The position numbers and the translations under genes are program-made. A DNA stretch of 64,000 bases from Photobacterium angustum (lineage in GTDB: Bacteria; Pseudomonadota; Gammaproteobacteria; Enterobacterales; Vibrionaceae). The notes beneath the pieces were generated by a model. The model did not search any database, was not told where the DNA came from, and worked only from the letters and a program-made list of their open reading frames with translations. Where the stretch lies: positions 1-64,000 of the forward strand of contig NZ_PYOM01000024.1 in NCBI RefSeq assembly GCF_003026365.1, read 5' to 3'. Below are positions 1 to 8,966 of this stretch, in pieces. The first letter of the stretch is position 1; every line of letters begins with the position of its first letter.

Positions 1-178
1 ATATTATATGCATTAATCATAATATTAATACACTTACATTAATGTCTTTATTTTATGACAATATACTTTTCAATTTTCAGATTAATAATTAATTTTAATA
101 ATTTTTGAAATTATATTTTCAAATCTACGGTCTTATTTTTGGTGCATTTAATTTTTCTATCTTAAGGCTGGAGATATT

Positions 179-1627
179 ATGCTTTTTAGTTTACGTGGTT
201 CTATCATTGCAATTCCAATACTCGCCCTTTCTTCTTTATCTTATTCTCAATCATACGATTCTTTTAAAAACGATCCTGCCGGAACGCAAATTAAAGAGGT
301 TGATTACTCAACAGATTTTATAGGTGATTCTTTTTCATATTCTAAGGGCTGGGCTGGTCAAGGTTTTGGTTTATCAGGCACTCAGAGAGGTGCTCCTGAA
401 TATATTGTTTCTCAAATAGTTCCGAACACTGAGCAACATGCGTTAGTGTTTGCAAGTAAAAATCGGAATGAAGCGTGGTATGCCTTACATCCTAAAGCGG
501 CAGAAAGCAATCTATATGCTGTTACTGATAGTGATGGACAAGATGATTTTTTCTTTTATGGTAAACCTTGGGTAAAGGAAGACAATCCTTACTTTTATGG
601 ACAAGTCTATTTAGGCGAGGCTTCTCGAGTTACATCATTTAGACTAACAGTGAAGAGCTTAAATAATAATCAACTAAAAGATCATTATCCGGGTCTTTGG
701 ATTTATCAGGATAGACTTCATGTCCGAATACCTAAAGGAAGTCCCTTTGATGTGAGGTTTCTAAATAGCTATCAACCATTATCGGGATGGATAACTGCAG
801 GAATACATATTTCTAACACGGGTGAGGTAACTTATTATTTAAAAAAAGGTATGTATGATGAATATACTTTGTTTACATTACCTGATTTTAGAATTACAGC
901 ATCTGATGCCGCAACATTATTGGGCTTTGAAAGTTACTCGCCACGAGTAGTAGAAAGAAATGATGCTGCTATTATGTTATCTCAAGTCATCTCTAAAACT
1001 CATTTAAATGATTTCTCTGATGGAAAGTTCAATGCGATTAAAGCACTGAAACAGGGAATTAATTTTGAATTAGGATGCGGTGATTGTGAAAAGATTAATA
1101 ATTTAACTGAGGCGACTACTTGGACACAAGTTAATTCATTCACCCCAGAACAGTATGACATTTCATCCTATGAATCGGTCAATCTAGAAGTTTCTGTTGA
1201 TGGTCGAGTTTATTCAAACGCACTTTATTACTACGAGAACGAAAACTGGAAACACGATTTGTGTAGCTTACTTGACGGAGAAAATGATCCGCTCGATATT
1301 CTACGCTGTGGGACAATGATTGATAACGGGGAGGTCGTTACCTTATTGGGTCAAGAATATAATTATTTATTCAGTGATAGACCCGGTGTTGTTGTATCAG
1401 TGATCTTCAATCGACCTATTGAGCCTGAAAATAATAGTGAATCTGTTACTCCAAATGATGAACAACCTGATACGACTGGAGAGTTCAATGAATCGTCTGA
1501 TACCGACAACAGTGAAACAACGACATCTAATCCAAATAATGAATCTTCATCAAACCCACTTTCATCTTATTTTATGATGTTATTAACTTGGTTAATAAAC
1601 CTTATTAATAGTCTTTTTTCTCGATGA
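179..1627 (+). CDS. Secreted protein of unknown function with C-terminal hydrophobic segment
   Basis: I do not recognise this 482-residue protein. Residues 1-23 form a Sec signal peptide (basic start, hydrophobic core, SYSQS end). The body is rich in aromatic and Asn/Ser residues and reads as a beta-rich extracellular domain. A CGDC motif lies near residue 300. Residues about 425-462 are an Asn/Ser/Thr/Glu-rich linker, followed by a hydrophobic segment (about 463-478) ending in FSR. This is the layout of a surface-anchored or sorted exoprotein, although no known sorting motif is visible. The ATG start is supported by GGAG five bases upstream. The gene stands alone. No catalytic motif was found. 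Confidence 0.75.
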   Translation: MLFSLRGSIIAIPILALSSLSYSQSYDSFKNDPAGTQIKEVDYSTDFIGDSFSYSKGWAGQGFGLSGTQRGAPEYIVSQIVPNTEQHALVFASKNRNEAWYALHPKAAESNLYAVTDSDGQDDFFFYGKPWVKEDNPYFYGQVYLGEASRVTSFRLTVKSLNNNQLKDHYPGLWIYQDRLHVRIPKGSPFDVRFLNSYQPLSGWITAGIHISNTGEVTYYLKKGMYDEYTLFTLPDFRITASDAATLLGFESYSPRVVERNDAAIMLSQVISKTHLNDFSDGKFNAIKALKQGINFELGCGDCEKINNLTEATTWTQVNSFTPEQYDISSYESVNLEVSVDGRVYSNALYYYENENWKHDLCSLLDGENDPLDILRCGTMIDNGEVVTLLGQEYNYLFSDRPGVVVSVIFNRPIEPENNSESVTPNDEQPDTTGEFNESSDTDNSETTTSNPNNESSSNPLSSYFMMLLTWLINLINSLFSR

Positions 1628-1643
1628 TATATTCTAACGATGA

Positions 1644-1741
1644 TTACTAGTCATATTACACCCCATAATACCACTAGTCTTTAATGGTATTATGGGCGTC
1701 AGTAAGCTCGGTGTAATACCATGATTTTAACTGGCTAGTAA
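1644..1741. repeat. Nested imperfect palindrome (MITE-like or large hairpin)
   Basis: Three inverted repeats are nested around one centre. The outer arms are TTACTAG (1644-1650) and CTAGTAA (1735-1741). The middle arms are TATTACACC (1654-1662) and GGTGTAATA (1710-1718). The inner 12-base arms match perfectly at 1662-1673 and 1685-1696. No T-run follows the inner hairpin, so it is not a classical terminator. It could be a small non-autonomous element or a structured 3' end of the upstream gene. Confidence 0.55.
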
Positions 1742-1858
1742 CGCTAACTACAGCGAATTATCATTATTAAAAATAATGGCTTATCCGAATTGGGAATTGG
1801 GAATAGCGATATTGAATGCTAAATTTTAATTAGAAAAGACATATCAAAGGAATGAGCC

Positions 1859-2935
1859 ATGAAAGCAATAGCTGTCATATTACTTGCATGTATCTCTCTA
1901 TCTGCATATTCAATCCAGTACAACGCAATAGAAATTGCGAATAACTTTCAAATCCCTTGGGGAGTGGAATTTGTTAATGAAAAACAAGCTATCGTAAATG
2001 AAAAAAATGGCACTGTTTCATTACTCGATATTACCTCTGGTAATAAACAGATACTCTTCAAAGTTCCAGACGTTGATAGTCAAGGTCAAGGTGGTTTATT
2101 GGATGTTGCGCTTGCGCCTAATTCAGATGTAAAGCACCCAATACTCTTCTTTACCTATAGTAAATCGACGCCAAAAGGCACCACCGTCGCACTAGCCACA
2201 GCTAAATTACAAAATAATAAACTAGAAGGCTGGAAAGATGTTTTCGTTGCCGATGCCATAACCAGCACTGGTCGTCACTTTGGTAGCCGTATTGCATTTG
2301 TTGATGATAAGGTTTACTTCTCAATTGGTGATCGTGGTGTACGTGACAATGGACAAGATCTTCAAACTCATGCTGGTTCTATTATTCGCTTGAACCTCGA
2401 TGGCTCTATTCCAACAGATAACCCCTTTAAAAAAAATAAAGGAAAACCTGAAATCTGGAGTTACGGACACAGGAATCCTCAAGGCCTGTTTTATGACAAA
2501 TCAACAAAACAGCTCTGGTCAATTGAGCATGGGCCTCGTGGTGGTGATGAAATTAATTTGATTAAAAAAGGGGCTAACTACGGCTGGGCAAAGGTATCTC
2601 ATGGCAAAGAATATTGGGGCCCAATCGCAGTGGGTGAAGCAACGTCATTGCCTAAAATGAAAGATCCGAAACTGGTCTATATCCCTTCAATAGCACCAAG
2701 CAACATGGTGATCTACAGGGGAAGTCATTACCCTTCCTTAAAAGGAAAAATCCTAGCAGGCGCGCTTAAATTGGCTCACATTAATGTGGTAACAATTAAA
2801 GACGGTAAGCTAACTGAATCTTCTCGATTAATGGGAGAACTCGGTGAACGTATCAGAGATATCACAATTAGCCCTGATGGTTATCTCTATTTTTCGACAG
2901 ACAGCGGTAAGCTTTTTAAGCTCGAAGAGAAATAA
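1859..2935 (+). CDS. yliI: PQQ-dependent aldose sugar dehydrogenase (YliI/Asd type)
   Basis: This periplasmic six-bladed beta-propeller is predicted to oxidise aldoses to lactones with pyrroloquinoline quinone. It has 358 residues, close to the family length of about 370. A signal peptide covers about residues 1-18. Family motifs are PWGVEF near the N-terminus, GGLLDVALAP, GRHFGSRI with the catalytic-type His, RLNLDGSIP, WSYGHRNPQG, EHGPRGGDE, NYGWAKVSHG and the late IAPSNMVIY segment. AAAGGA lies eight bases before the ATG. No PQQ synthesis genes are in the window, so the cofactor may be scavenged or made elsewhere. The gene converges on the carotenoid operon. Confidence 0.88.
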   Translation: MKAIAVILLACISLSAYSIQYNAIEIANNFQIPWGVEFVNEKQAIVNEKNGTVSLLDITSGNKQILFKVPDVDSQGQGGLLDVALAPNSDVKHPILFFTYSKSTPKGTTVALATAKLQNNKLEGWKDVFVADAITSTGRHFGSRIAFVDDKVYFSIGDRGVRDNGQDLQTHAGSIIRLNLDGSIPTDNPFKKNKGKPEIWSYGHRNPQGLFYDKSTKQLWSIEHGPRGGDEINLIKKGANYGWAKVSHGKEYWGPIAVGEATSLPKMKDPKLVYIPSIAPSNMVIYRGSHYPSLKGKILAGALKLAHINVVTIKDGKLTESSRLMGELGERIRDITISPDGYLYFSTDSGKLFKLEEK

Positions 2936-2954
2936 TCAATAGCATGACGATTCA

Positions 2955-3803
2955 TCAGCTCTTTTTACCTTTTGAAAGTGCGATAACAAACATGTGGGGA
3001 ACAGTTAGCGAAGCAAGCCCCCAAAACAATGTTTGTAATGATTTATCTTCAACGGGACCAATTGACTCCAAGGAGAGAAACAAACCAATGAAGAATAGAT
3101 AAGTCATTATTAATAACAAAGATACAAATCGGATAGAAAAATCTTGTCTGGTGACAATACGTGGCAAATATTCAGCATAATGACGATAGCTATGAAGTAG
3201 GCAAAAGTAACAAGCGAAATAAATAAACGGCGATGCTACAGCACTAATAATTACTAACAGTAGGCCTTCGACAAGATTGGCTTTATTAGGTCGACGCAAC
3301 AGAAAAGTAGTACCGACGACACACCACACCACAAATAACCACATTACGTCAGAGAAGTCATACCCTGTCAGTAATAAAAAAAGTCTCATAGTTTCTGCAG
3401 GATGGAAAATGACTGGCAGAGCTATGATGATGCCCCCCAAACCAATACATTGAAACCTTGATCTCGTTGGTTGCTCTCCCCAATCGGCGCCAAAATGGTA
3501 TGCCGATACCAACAAAAACAGAACAAAAGAAAGTAAGGGTGAGATAACCCACCCTAAATAGACCACGATAGACAAGACTAAATAGCCAAGCAAAAACAGC
3601 CATGTCGACGTCTTTTTTAATGACACGCTTTTTAAAGCAATCCAAGGATCAAGCAAACCATGTGGCAGGCCGATGAACAAAACAATTAACATTACAGGCC
3701 AAAACATCGCCCAATGCTCAACAAGTAAAACCAGTGGAAGCGCACACAGCAAAAAGCATACAGGCTTCTGCTTTATCGCACTGTTCCAATCCGCTTTAAC
3801 CAC
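2955..3803 (-). CDS. blh: Beta-carotene 15,15'-dioxygenase (Blh) for retinal synthesis
   Basis: Membrane enzyme that cleaves beta-carotene into two retinal molecules, the chromophore for the rhodopsin encoded upstream. Brp/Blh signatures are present: FIGLPHGLLD, SAYHFGADWG, YFCLLHSYRHY and LTVPHMFVIAL. Their histidines are the expected iron ligands, and several hydrophobic helices surround them. I chose the GTG at 3803 (282 residues) because AGAGG lies nine bases upstream and the gene then overlaps crtY by only eight bases. A longer reading from a GTG at 3845 has no ribosome-binding site. It is the last gene of the operon. The family is clear; the exact start is less sure. Confidence 0.9.
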   Translation of the reverse strand: MVKADWNSAIKQKPVCFLLCALPLVLLVEHWAMFWPVMLIVLFIGLPHGLLDPWIALKSVSLKKTSTWLFLLGYLVLSIVVYLGWVISPLLSFVLFLLVSAYHFGADWGEQPTRSRFQCIGLGGIIIALPVIFHPAETMRLFLLLTGYDFSDVMWLFVVWCVVGTTFLLRRPNKANLVEGLLLVIISAVASPFIYFACYFCLLHSYRHYAEYLPRIVTRQDFSIRFVSLLLIMTYLFFIGLFLSLESIGPVEDKSLQTLFWGLASLTVPHMFVIALSKGKKS

Positions 3804-4899
3804 CAGCCATGACCTCTTTAATAAACGGCCATTTTGGTAAAGCACTGATCACTTGCATCCATTCTTTCATACCAGCTTCATCACTCATAAATGCAGAAAA
3901 TTGGTCACCGTTTAACTGGCTTGCCATTCGAATAAAGTAGTCTGGCCCATCCACAGGATTATGCTTAATGACGTTTAAAAACAAGTGATCCATTCTAGCC
4001 TGCAGGTGATGCTGCTGATGTGAAAACGCTTTTTGTTTAGTAATAATGGATTGTGCACAAGCCAATGCCCATGCTTGGATTCGCAAAAAACCATAGCCAG
4101 AACTGGCTCTTAATGCACCACCAGCAATCCCCCCTTTAACCAATACAGATCCTTCTAAATGTGTCTGCCCCATGGGTAAAATGGCTGATTCACGACGGAT
4201 AATCGATTCAATTTCAATGTCTTCTGCTCGGAGCGCTGATTGAAGGTCATCTTTCAACAAATCGGGATTTAGAGGGTAGCGATGAAAAACCGTGGGCTCA
4301 ATTAATATGTGCCAAGGAGAAAAAGGAAGAATGTAATAAAAACGCATGCATTGATTATCGCCATGCATATTACACATTAGCCTTACAGTATCAGGCGCGA
4401 ATATAGGACGGGATAACGTCACCTCATAACCTAAAAATGACTGATAAAGTATTGCTTCACAAGGTCTTGGGCGAGTATCAATAACGATATCAGCTTCTAA
4501 ATTACCAGCTGTTGTCTCCACCAACCAAGATTGGGAGCGAGTTGGCGAAACAGAGGCAACTTCAACTTCCATTTTTAACGATACATTTGCCGAATCCAAT
4601 TGCTGTAAGCAAAAGTCGTAGTAGTTTTCAGCAGGGAGACAACAATATGAAGTCGAGTCATAATAATGAATATGTTGTGCATCATTTAACGATGAAAACA
4701 GACATTGTTGCCAACGATATTGAGCCATTTTATGCCATTGGCTATCTGGTTTAGCCCAATAACACCATGTTCTGTCATTTTCGTAGCATTGTCTTGATTC
4801 CAGTAATAGTAACGACCCAGAAAATCCTTGTTCCTTTAAGCAACGAGCAAGCGCCAAGCCCGCACAACCTGCACCAAGTATTGCAACATTGACTTTCAT
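3796..4899 (-). CDS. crtY: Lycopene beta-cyclase CrtY
   Basis: FAD/NAD(P)H-dependent enzyme that cyclises both ends of lycopene to give beta-carotene. It has about 367 residues, slightly shorter than typical CrtY (about 380-390). The N-terminus carries the dinucleotide-binding fold VAILGAGCAGLALA. Internal landmarks are the DRTWCYW segment (about residues 42-48), the VIDTRP motif near residue 140 and GGIAGGALRASSGYGF, typical of lycopene cyclases. The ATG at 4899 is preferred over an in-frame GTG at 4908, because the GGAG-type site is better spaced for it. It lies between crtB and blh in the operon. Confidence 0.93.
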   Translation of the reverse strand: MKVNVAILGAGCAGLALARCLKEQGFSGSLLLLESRQCYENDRTWCYWAKPDSQWHKMAQYRWQQCLFSSLNDAQHIHYYDSTSYCCLPAENYYDFCLQQLDSANVSLKMEVEVASVSPTRSQSWLVETTAGNLEADIVIDTRPRPCEAILYQSFLGYEVTLSRPIFAPDTVRLMCNMHGDNQCMRFYYILPFSPWHILIEPTVFHRYPLNPDLLKDDLQSALRAEDIEIESIIRRESAILPMGQTHLEGSVLVKGGIAGGALRASSGYGFLRIQAWALACAQSIITKQKAFSHQQHHLQARMDHLFLNVIKHNPVDGPDYFIRMASQLNGDQFSAFMSDEAGMKEWMQVISALPKWPFIKEVMAGG

Positions 4900-4919
4900 T
4901 TTGTTCACTCTCCCTGAGT

Positions 4920-5837
4920 CTAGAGTCCTAAAACATTGACGATATTGGTGTGCAAACCTTTATCATGAGGACGATGCCAACGTCTGGTTCCATTACTCAA
5001 TATAAAGTGAAGTATACACTTCGCCGTCAACGAGCACTTTTTAGCCATAGAGACCGTTGCTCTTACAGTAAAATCAGGCTCTCTTTCTATTTGAAACCCA
5101 ATCGCTTGGTAACATTTGGCGGCAATATAAATGGATAGCCTTGATTGTTTAGGCAAATAAGATAAACCCGACATACCACTGCTGTAGTATTGCTCTGCTA
5201 ACGATAAGAGCTTTTTCCTTGCATGAAAAATGTCGCAATGGTGTGAAGGCGCCTGCTCGATTTCTAAGGGAGCCATACCATGTAACCAAGTAGAGGGAAC
5301 ATATCTCCTCCCTAGCTGCGCATCTTCAAAAACATCTCTAGCGATATTCGTTAACTGCATCGCGATGCCAAGATCGATAGCATATTTAAAAGCAGCTCTA
5401 TCATCGACCTCTAAAGCGTGACACATCATAATGCCAACGGTGCCTGCAACTCGGTAACAATACGTCAGTAATTCTCTTTTCGAATCAATAGCAGGTTCGT
5501 TTTGATCAAACAAGAAGCCGTCAATCAAATCCAAAATGGGATTAATAGGAAGCTCAAATGATTCTGTGAGAAAGACCGTATCGCGTTCAGTTTTATTTTC
5601 AATAAGGCGTTGTCGAAACTGGTTTAGTTTAGAAGAGGAGTTCCCTTGATTATCAGCTAAATCATCGAGGTATCGGCAGAATTGGTATAAGCAATAGCTT
5701 CGCTCCGCATGGCGTTTTCCCATAAATAACGAAGCAAAATAGAATGTCTTACCATGCTTTGCCGTCACTTTATGACCACCTTGCAAAAAGGCAACTGACA
5801 ACTGTGAGACGATAGTAGATTGGGAAAAATCCGTCAT
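4920..5837 (-). CDS. crtB: Phytoene synthase CrtB
   Basis: Condenses two geranylgeranyl diphosphates head to head into 15-cis-phytoene, the first committed carotenoid step. The 305 residues match the family length. Both Asp-rich diphosphate/Mg sites are visible: DDLAD at residues 58-62 and DVFED at 168-172 within NIARDVFEDAQLGRRYVP. The AGTVGIMM segment near residue 131 is also typical. The ATG overlaps the crtI stop codon (ATGA), which implies translational coupling, and a G-rich ribosome site lies just upstream. Confidence 0.96.
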   Translation of the reverse strand: MTDFSQSTIVSQLSVAFLQGGHKVTAKHGKTFYFASLFMGKRHAERSYCLYQFCRYLDDLADNQGNSSSKLNQFRQRLIENKTERDTVFLTESFELPINPILDLIDGFLFDQNEPAIDSKRELLTYCYRVAGTVGIMMCHALEVDDRAAFKYAIDLGIAMQLTNIARDVFEDAQLGRRYVPSTWLHGMAPLEIEQAPSHHCDIFHARKKLLSLAEQYYSSGMSGLSYLPKQSRLSIYIAAKCYQAIGFQIEREPDFTVRATVSMAKKCSLTAKCILHFILSNGTRRWHRPHDKGLHTNIVNVLGL

Positions 5838-7321
5838 TGACTTCCCCCCACCTTGCCATACTTTTGCTTTAACAACGATTCGACGACTTTGGCTGAACTT
5901 AATACTCCTGGTAATCCAGCTCCAGGGTGTGTTCCCGCACCAGCTAAAGACAAGTTATTTAAGCCTTCACCATTATTATGGTATCGAAACCACGCCGATT
6001 GATAAAAGTGCGGTGAAATTGAAAAACCAGCACCTGAAGGACTTAAATAATCATCTTTGAAATCCTCAGGTGTCATGTAAAAAACCGACTGAATATGGCT
6101 CTCTAAATCTAGTAAGACAGTTTGAGATAGACGTTTAATGACCCGCTTTTTTAATTTCTCACCATCTTCTTTCCAATTTTGACCGCCATCTAAATTTGGT
6201 ACAGGTACGAGAGCATAAAAACTGTCATGCCCTTGTGGAGCAAAAGAAGGATCGGTTGCAGTAGGACGGTGAAGATAAAGAGAAAAATCGTCAGTGAGCA
6301 CTTTATGTTTAAAAATATCGTCTAATAACCCTTTAAAACGTTTACCAAGTAAAATCGTATGATGCTCTACAGCTGAATATTGTTTATCAGTGCCAAAAAA
6401 CAAGACAAACAAGCCCATCGATTTACGAGCCAATTTTGTTCTTGCCGTAGCTACTATGCTGCTTTCTTTTTTTAATAATTTTCCATAAAGGTAAGCAGGA
6501 TCGATATTCGATATCAAATGATCACAAGGTAGATTAGTACCGTCTTGTAAGGTAACACTCTTAACATAGTTATCTTTAGTTTCGATCAGCTCAACAGAGT
6601 TACTGGTAATGATTTCAATATCTTGCTCAATCATTAACTTTTCTAACGCTTTTACCAGTGCACCCGTTCCCCCCATTGCGAAATGAATGCCGAACTTTCT
6701 TTCTAAAAAATGTATTAAATTATAGATACTGGTCGTATCAAAAGGATTACCTCCAACCAGTAGAGGCTGGATAGAAAATGCCTGTCTCAGTTTTTCATTT
6801 TGCATATGGCTACTAACGAGCTGCCATACTGAACGGTAACTTTTTAATTTGATCATCGTGGGTAGCAGTTTCATCATGTCAGCCATTCGATGAAATGGTT
6901 TATCCGCTAACCGTTCAAAACCAACATGGTAAATCGACTTAGACTCTTGCAATAAACTTCTATAATGCTGAACGTCACTCGGATCAATATTGCCGATTGC
7001 GGTTTCAATATCATGTTGACTACCACCGTAATCGAATGTACTGAGATCATCAAAGACAAATCGGTACCATACTTTTAATGGTGTGAATTCGATATAGTCA
7101 GCACGTTCACGATTAAATAGTGCAAATAATTCATCAAACAAGAAAGGAGCAGTAATCACAGTGGGGCCTGCATCATGACGATAACCATCGACGTTAAAGA
7201 CTTGAGCTCTACCACCAATCTGTTGATTTTTTTCGACTAAAACAACATCAAAGCCCAGTGCTCTTGCCCTTAACGCAGAGGCGATGCCTCCAAATCCCGC
7301 TCCCATTACGACAACTTTCAT
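5834..7321 (-). CDS. crtI: Phytoene desaturase CrtI
   Basis: FAD-dependent desaturase that converts phytoene to lycopene in four steps and replaces the plant/cyanobacterial multi-enzyme route. The 495 residues match CrtI. The N-terminal Rossmann motif is VVMGAGFGGIASALRA, followed by GGRAQVF and RHDAGPTVIT. The C-terminal FAD-binding signature is LAGAGTHPGAGLPGVL, the hallmark of bacterial-type desaturases. GAGGGATAACTT lies before the ATG. It is four bases from the crtE stop and overlaps crtB. Confidence 0.97.
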   Translation of the reverse strand: MKVVVMGAGFGGIASALRARALGFDVVLVEKNQQIGGRAQVFNVDGYRHDAGPTVITAPFLFDELFALFNRERADYIEFTPLKVWYRFVFDDLSTFDYGGSQHDIETAIGNIDPSDVQHYRSLLQESKSIYHVGFERLADKPFHRMADMMKLLPTMIKLKSYRSVWQLVSSHMQNEKLRQAFSIQPLLVGGNPFDTTSIYNLIHFLERKFGIHFAMGGTGALVKALEKLMIEQDIEIITSNSVELIETKDNYVKSVTLQDGTNLPCDHLISNIDPAYLYGKLLKKESSIVATARTKLARKSMGLFVLFFGTDKQYSAVEHHTILLGKRFKGLLDDIFKHKVLTDDFSLYLHRPTATDPSFAPQGHDSFYALVPVPNLDGGQNWKEDGEKLKKRVIKRLSQTVLLDLESHIQSVFYMTPEDFKDDYLSPSGAGFSISPHFYQSAWFRYHNNGEGLNNLSLAGAGTHPGAGLPGVLSSAKVVESLLKQKYGKVGGSQ

Positions 7322-7324
7322 AAG

Positions 7325-8221
7325 TTATCCCTCTATACGTGTTTTTAATTCCTTGATCGTTTGCTGCAAGATAACGGTGGCTTCTATAGGTAATGGAGCC
7401 AATGAAGAGGTAGCTTGATCTAAGAGTATTAATATTTTTCTTTTAATATCATCCTTAGCGGTTCCAATATCTTCATCGCTTGCGTTAAGACTTCCAGCTA
7501 ATTCGTGAATGCGTATGTTGACGATATTGGGTTCTTGATTTGTAGCATCTTGTGATTGATCACAAAGATCATCATAGAATTGATAGGCAAGTGCGAAGGA
7601 ACTTGCAGCATTAGATAAGGCTTTGGCCAAAGACGGTTCTCCAGCTAATAGAGCCGGTAATTCAACAGATAGACTGAGCAATGGCGCTGCTTTATTGGTC
7701 GCAATAAGCGTATATGATTGTTCGGTTAATGGCAGTTGAGGTGATAGATCCTCCATCTGCCCTCTAATGGTTTCCATGACACGACGACACACCGTCGCTT
7801 GAAGATGACTGTTTGCAGGTGTGTTTATTTTAGACAGCGCATGATAGGCCGCAACAATGAGGGTATCACCTAAACAGATTGCTTCTTCCACAGAAGCTTT
7901 AACCCACAACGCATCTTGACCTCGCCTTTGTTGGTCTTTGTCTTGTACATCATCATGGATTAAAGAAGCATTGTGTAATAGCTCAACGGTAACCGCTAAA
8001 AGTTTTGCCGTATTCGCATTTAAACCTAAAGAAACCGCAGTAATATAACAAATTTTCGCGCGACGCTGGCTTCCATCAGATTGCTGATGATAACGTAAGT
8101 ATGAAAGTGTTACTGGGCCAGAATGCTTGCATAATTCAAACATCAACTGATTGATTTGTTGTGAGAAATTATCAGGTATAACGACTTTTAAGTCTTCATC
8201 AGTTTTCGAGATCTTATACAT
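7325..8221 (-). CDS. crtE: Geranylgeranyl diphosphate synthase CrtE
   Basis: Trans-isoprenyl diphosphate synthase that makes the C20 precursor for CrtB. Both Asp-rich motifs are present: first DDVQD at residues 90-94 (in SLIHDDVQD) and second DDLCD at 217-221. The ATG at 8221 (298 residues) is preferred. A perfect GGAGGA lies five bases upstream of it and would sit inside the coding region if the ATG at 8233 were used. A strong hairpin (8233-8260) separates the gene from the opsin gene and may set its expression relative to the opsin. Confidence 0.93.
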   Translation of the reverse strand: MYKISKTDEDLKVVIPDNFSQQINQLMFELCKHSGPVTLSYLRYHQQSDGSQRRAKICYITAVSLGLNANTAKLLAVTVELLHNASLIHDDVQDKDQQRRGQDALWVKASVEEAICLGDTLIVAAYHALSKINTPANSHLQATVCRRVMETIRGQMEDLSPQLPLTEQSYTLIATNKAAPLLSLSVELPALLAGEPSLAKALSNAASSFALAYQFYDDLCDQSQDATNQEPNIVNIRIHELAGSLNASDEDIGTAKDDIKRKILILLDQATSSLAPLPIEATVILQQTIKELKTRIEG

Positions 8222-8232
8222 AGTATCCTCCA

Positions 8233-8260
8233 TAGTAAGAGGACAAATGCCCTCTTACTA
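8233..8260 (-). promoter_or_regulatory. Intercistronic hairpin between opsin and crtE
   Basis: A perfect 10-base stem (TAGTAAGAGG pairing with CCTCTTACTA) with an eight-base loop lies 13 bases after the opsin stop. It ends next to the crtE ribosome-binding site. No T-run follows, so it is not a normal terminator. It is well placed to stabilise the opsin mRNA or to limit read-through and translation of the carotenoid genes. Confidence 0.6.
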
Positions 8261-8273
8261 AAATGAAGATGAA

Positions 8274-8966
8274 TTAAGCTCTTGCGTTGTCTGCATCTCT
8301 TGTTGCTGCCGCCCAAATAACAACACCAAATGCAATCTTGTTAACAAAGTCAGCAAGGTTGTAAATGAGATTGAGCATTGCAACGTTTCCGCCATCTCCA
8401 AAGTAACCAACGAGATAACCAATAGGATAAATTGACCAACCAATAGTGACGATAAGCCGTAATGCTTTGAAAGCGCTTTGACTGGCTTCATTCCCACTAT
8501 TTGCATTGATAGTACTCGCCTCGCCAATGAAAATTTCATAGATAATGTAGAGCCAACCAATCATACCTATAACAAAGCCAACCATTGGGCTTAAGGTACC
8601 CACCTCGCCAAGATAACCACCGACAAGCATAACAATACTTGCAATGAGTAAACGCCAGAATAAAGAGGTAGGAACAACGGCAATGACGACAAGAATGAGG
8701 AAGAATTCGATGATTTGAAGCGGTACAGTGAGGAGCCAATCTACATATCTAAATACGGTTGGGCTTTGCCCTGTTTCAACCCACACTCCTCGCATATAGA
8801 AGTAGTGAAGGCAAGCAATACCCGTTACCATTGCCGCGACCGAGAGGGATGTTTTCCACTTACCAACAACCCTATCTCGCTCAACCCAAAAAAAGAACGT
8901 GGCAGCCATCATGGCTGCTGACATCAGCCAAAAGCTGACTCCTACAAAGTCACTAGGATTTAGCAT
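8274..8966 (-). CDS. Proteorhodopsin, predicted blue-absorbing proton pump
   Basis: Seven-helix retinal protein that pumps protons out of the cell in light. Numbered from the ATG at 8972, the proton acceptor is Asp78 (in FRYVDWLL), Thr82 follows, the proton donor is Glu89, the retinal Schiff-base lysine is Lys212 (in LADFVNK) and the acceptor-linked His is His56. This is the DTE pattern of proton-pumping proteorhodopsins. Gln86 occupies the position equivalent to residue 105 of green proteorhodopsin, where Gln gives blue absorption. The ATG at 8966 is preferred because AAGGA is seven bases upstream. A cleavable signal peptide, present in some homologues, is not seen. First gene of the operon. 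Confidence 0.96.
   Translation of the reverse strand: MLNPSDFVGVSFWLMSAAMMAATFFFWVERDRVVGKWKTSLSVAAMVTGIACLHYFYMRGVWVETGQSPTVFRYVDWLLTVPLQIIEFFLILVVIAVVPTSLFWRLLIASIVMLVGGYLGEVGTLSPMVGFVIGMIGWLYIIYEIFIGEASTINANSGNEASQSAFKALRLIVTIGWSIYPIGYLVGYFGDGGNVAMLNLIYNLADFVNKIAFGVVIWAAATRDADNARA

Noticed and set aside
3804..3845. Longer start for Blh
   Set aside because: The upstream GTG lacks a ribosome site and would overlap crtY by 50 bases; the GTG at 3803 has AGAGG at the right spacing.
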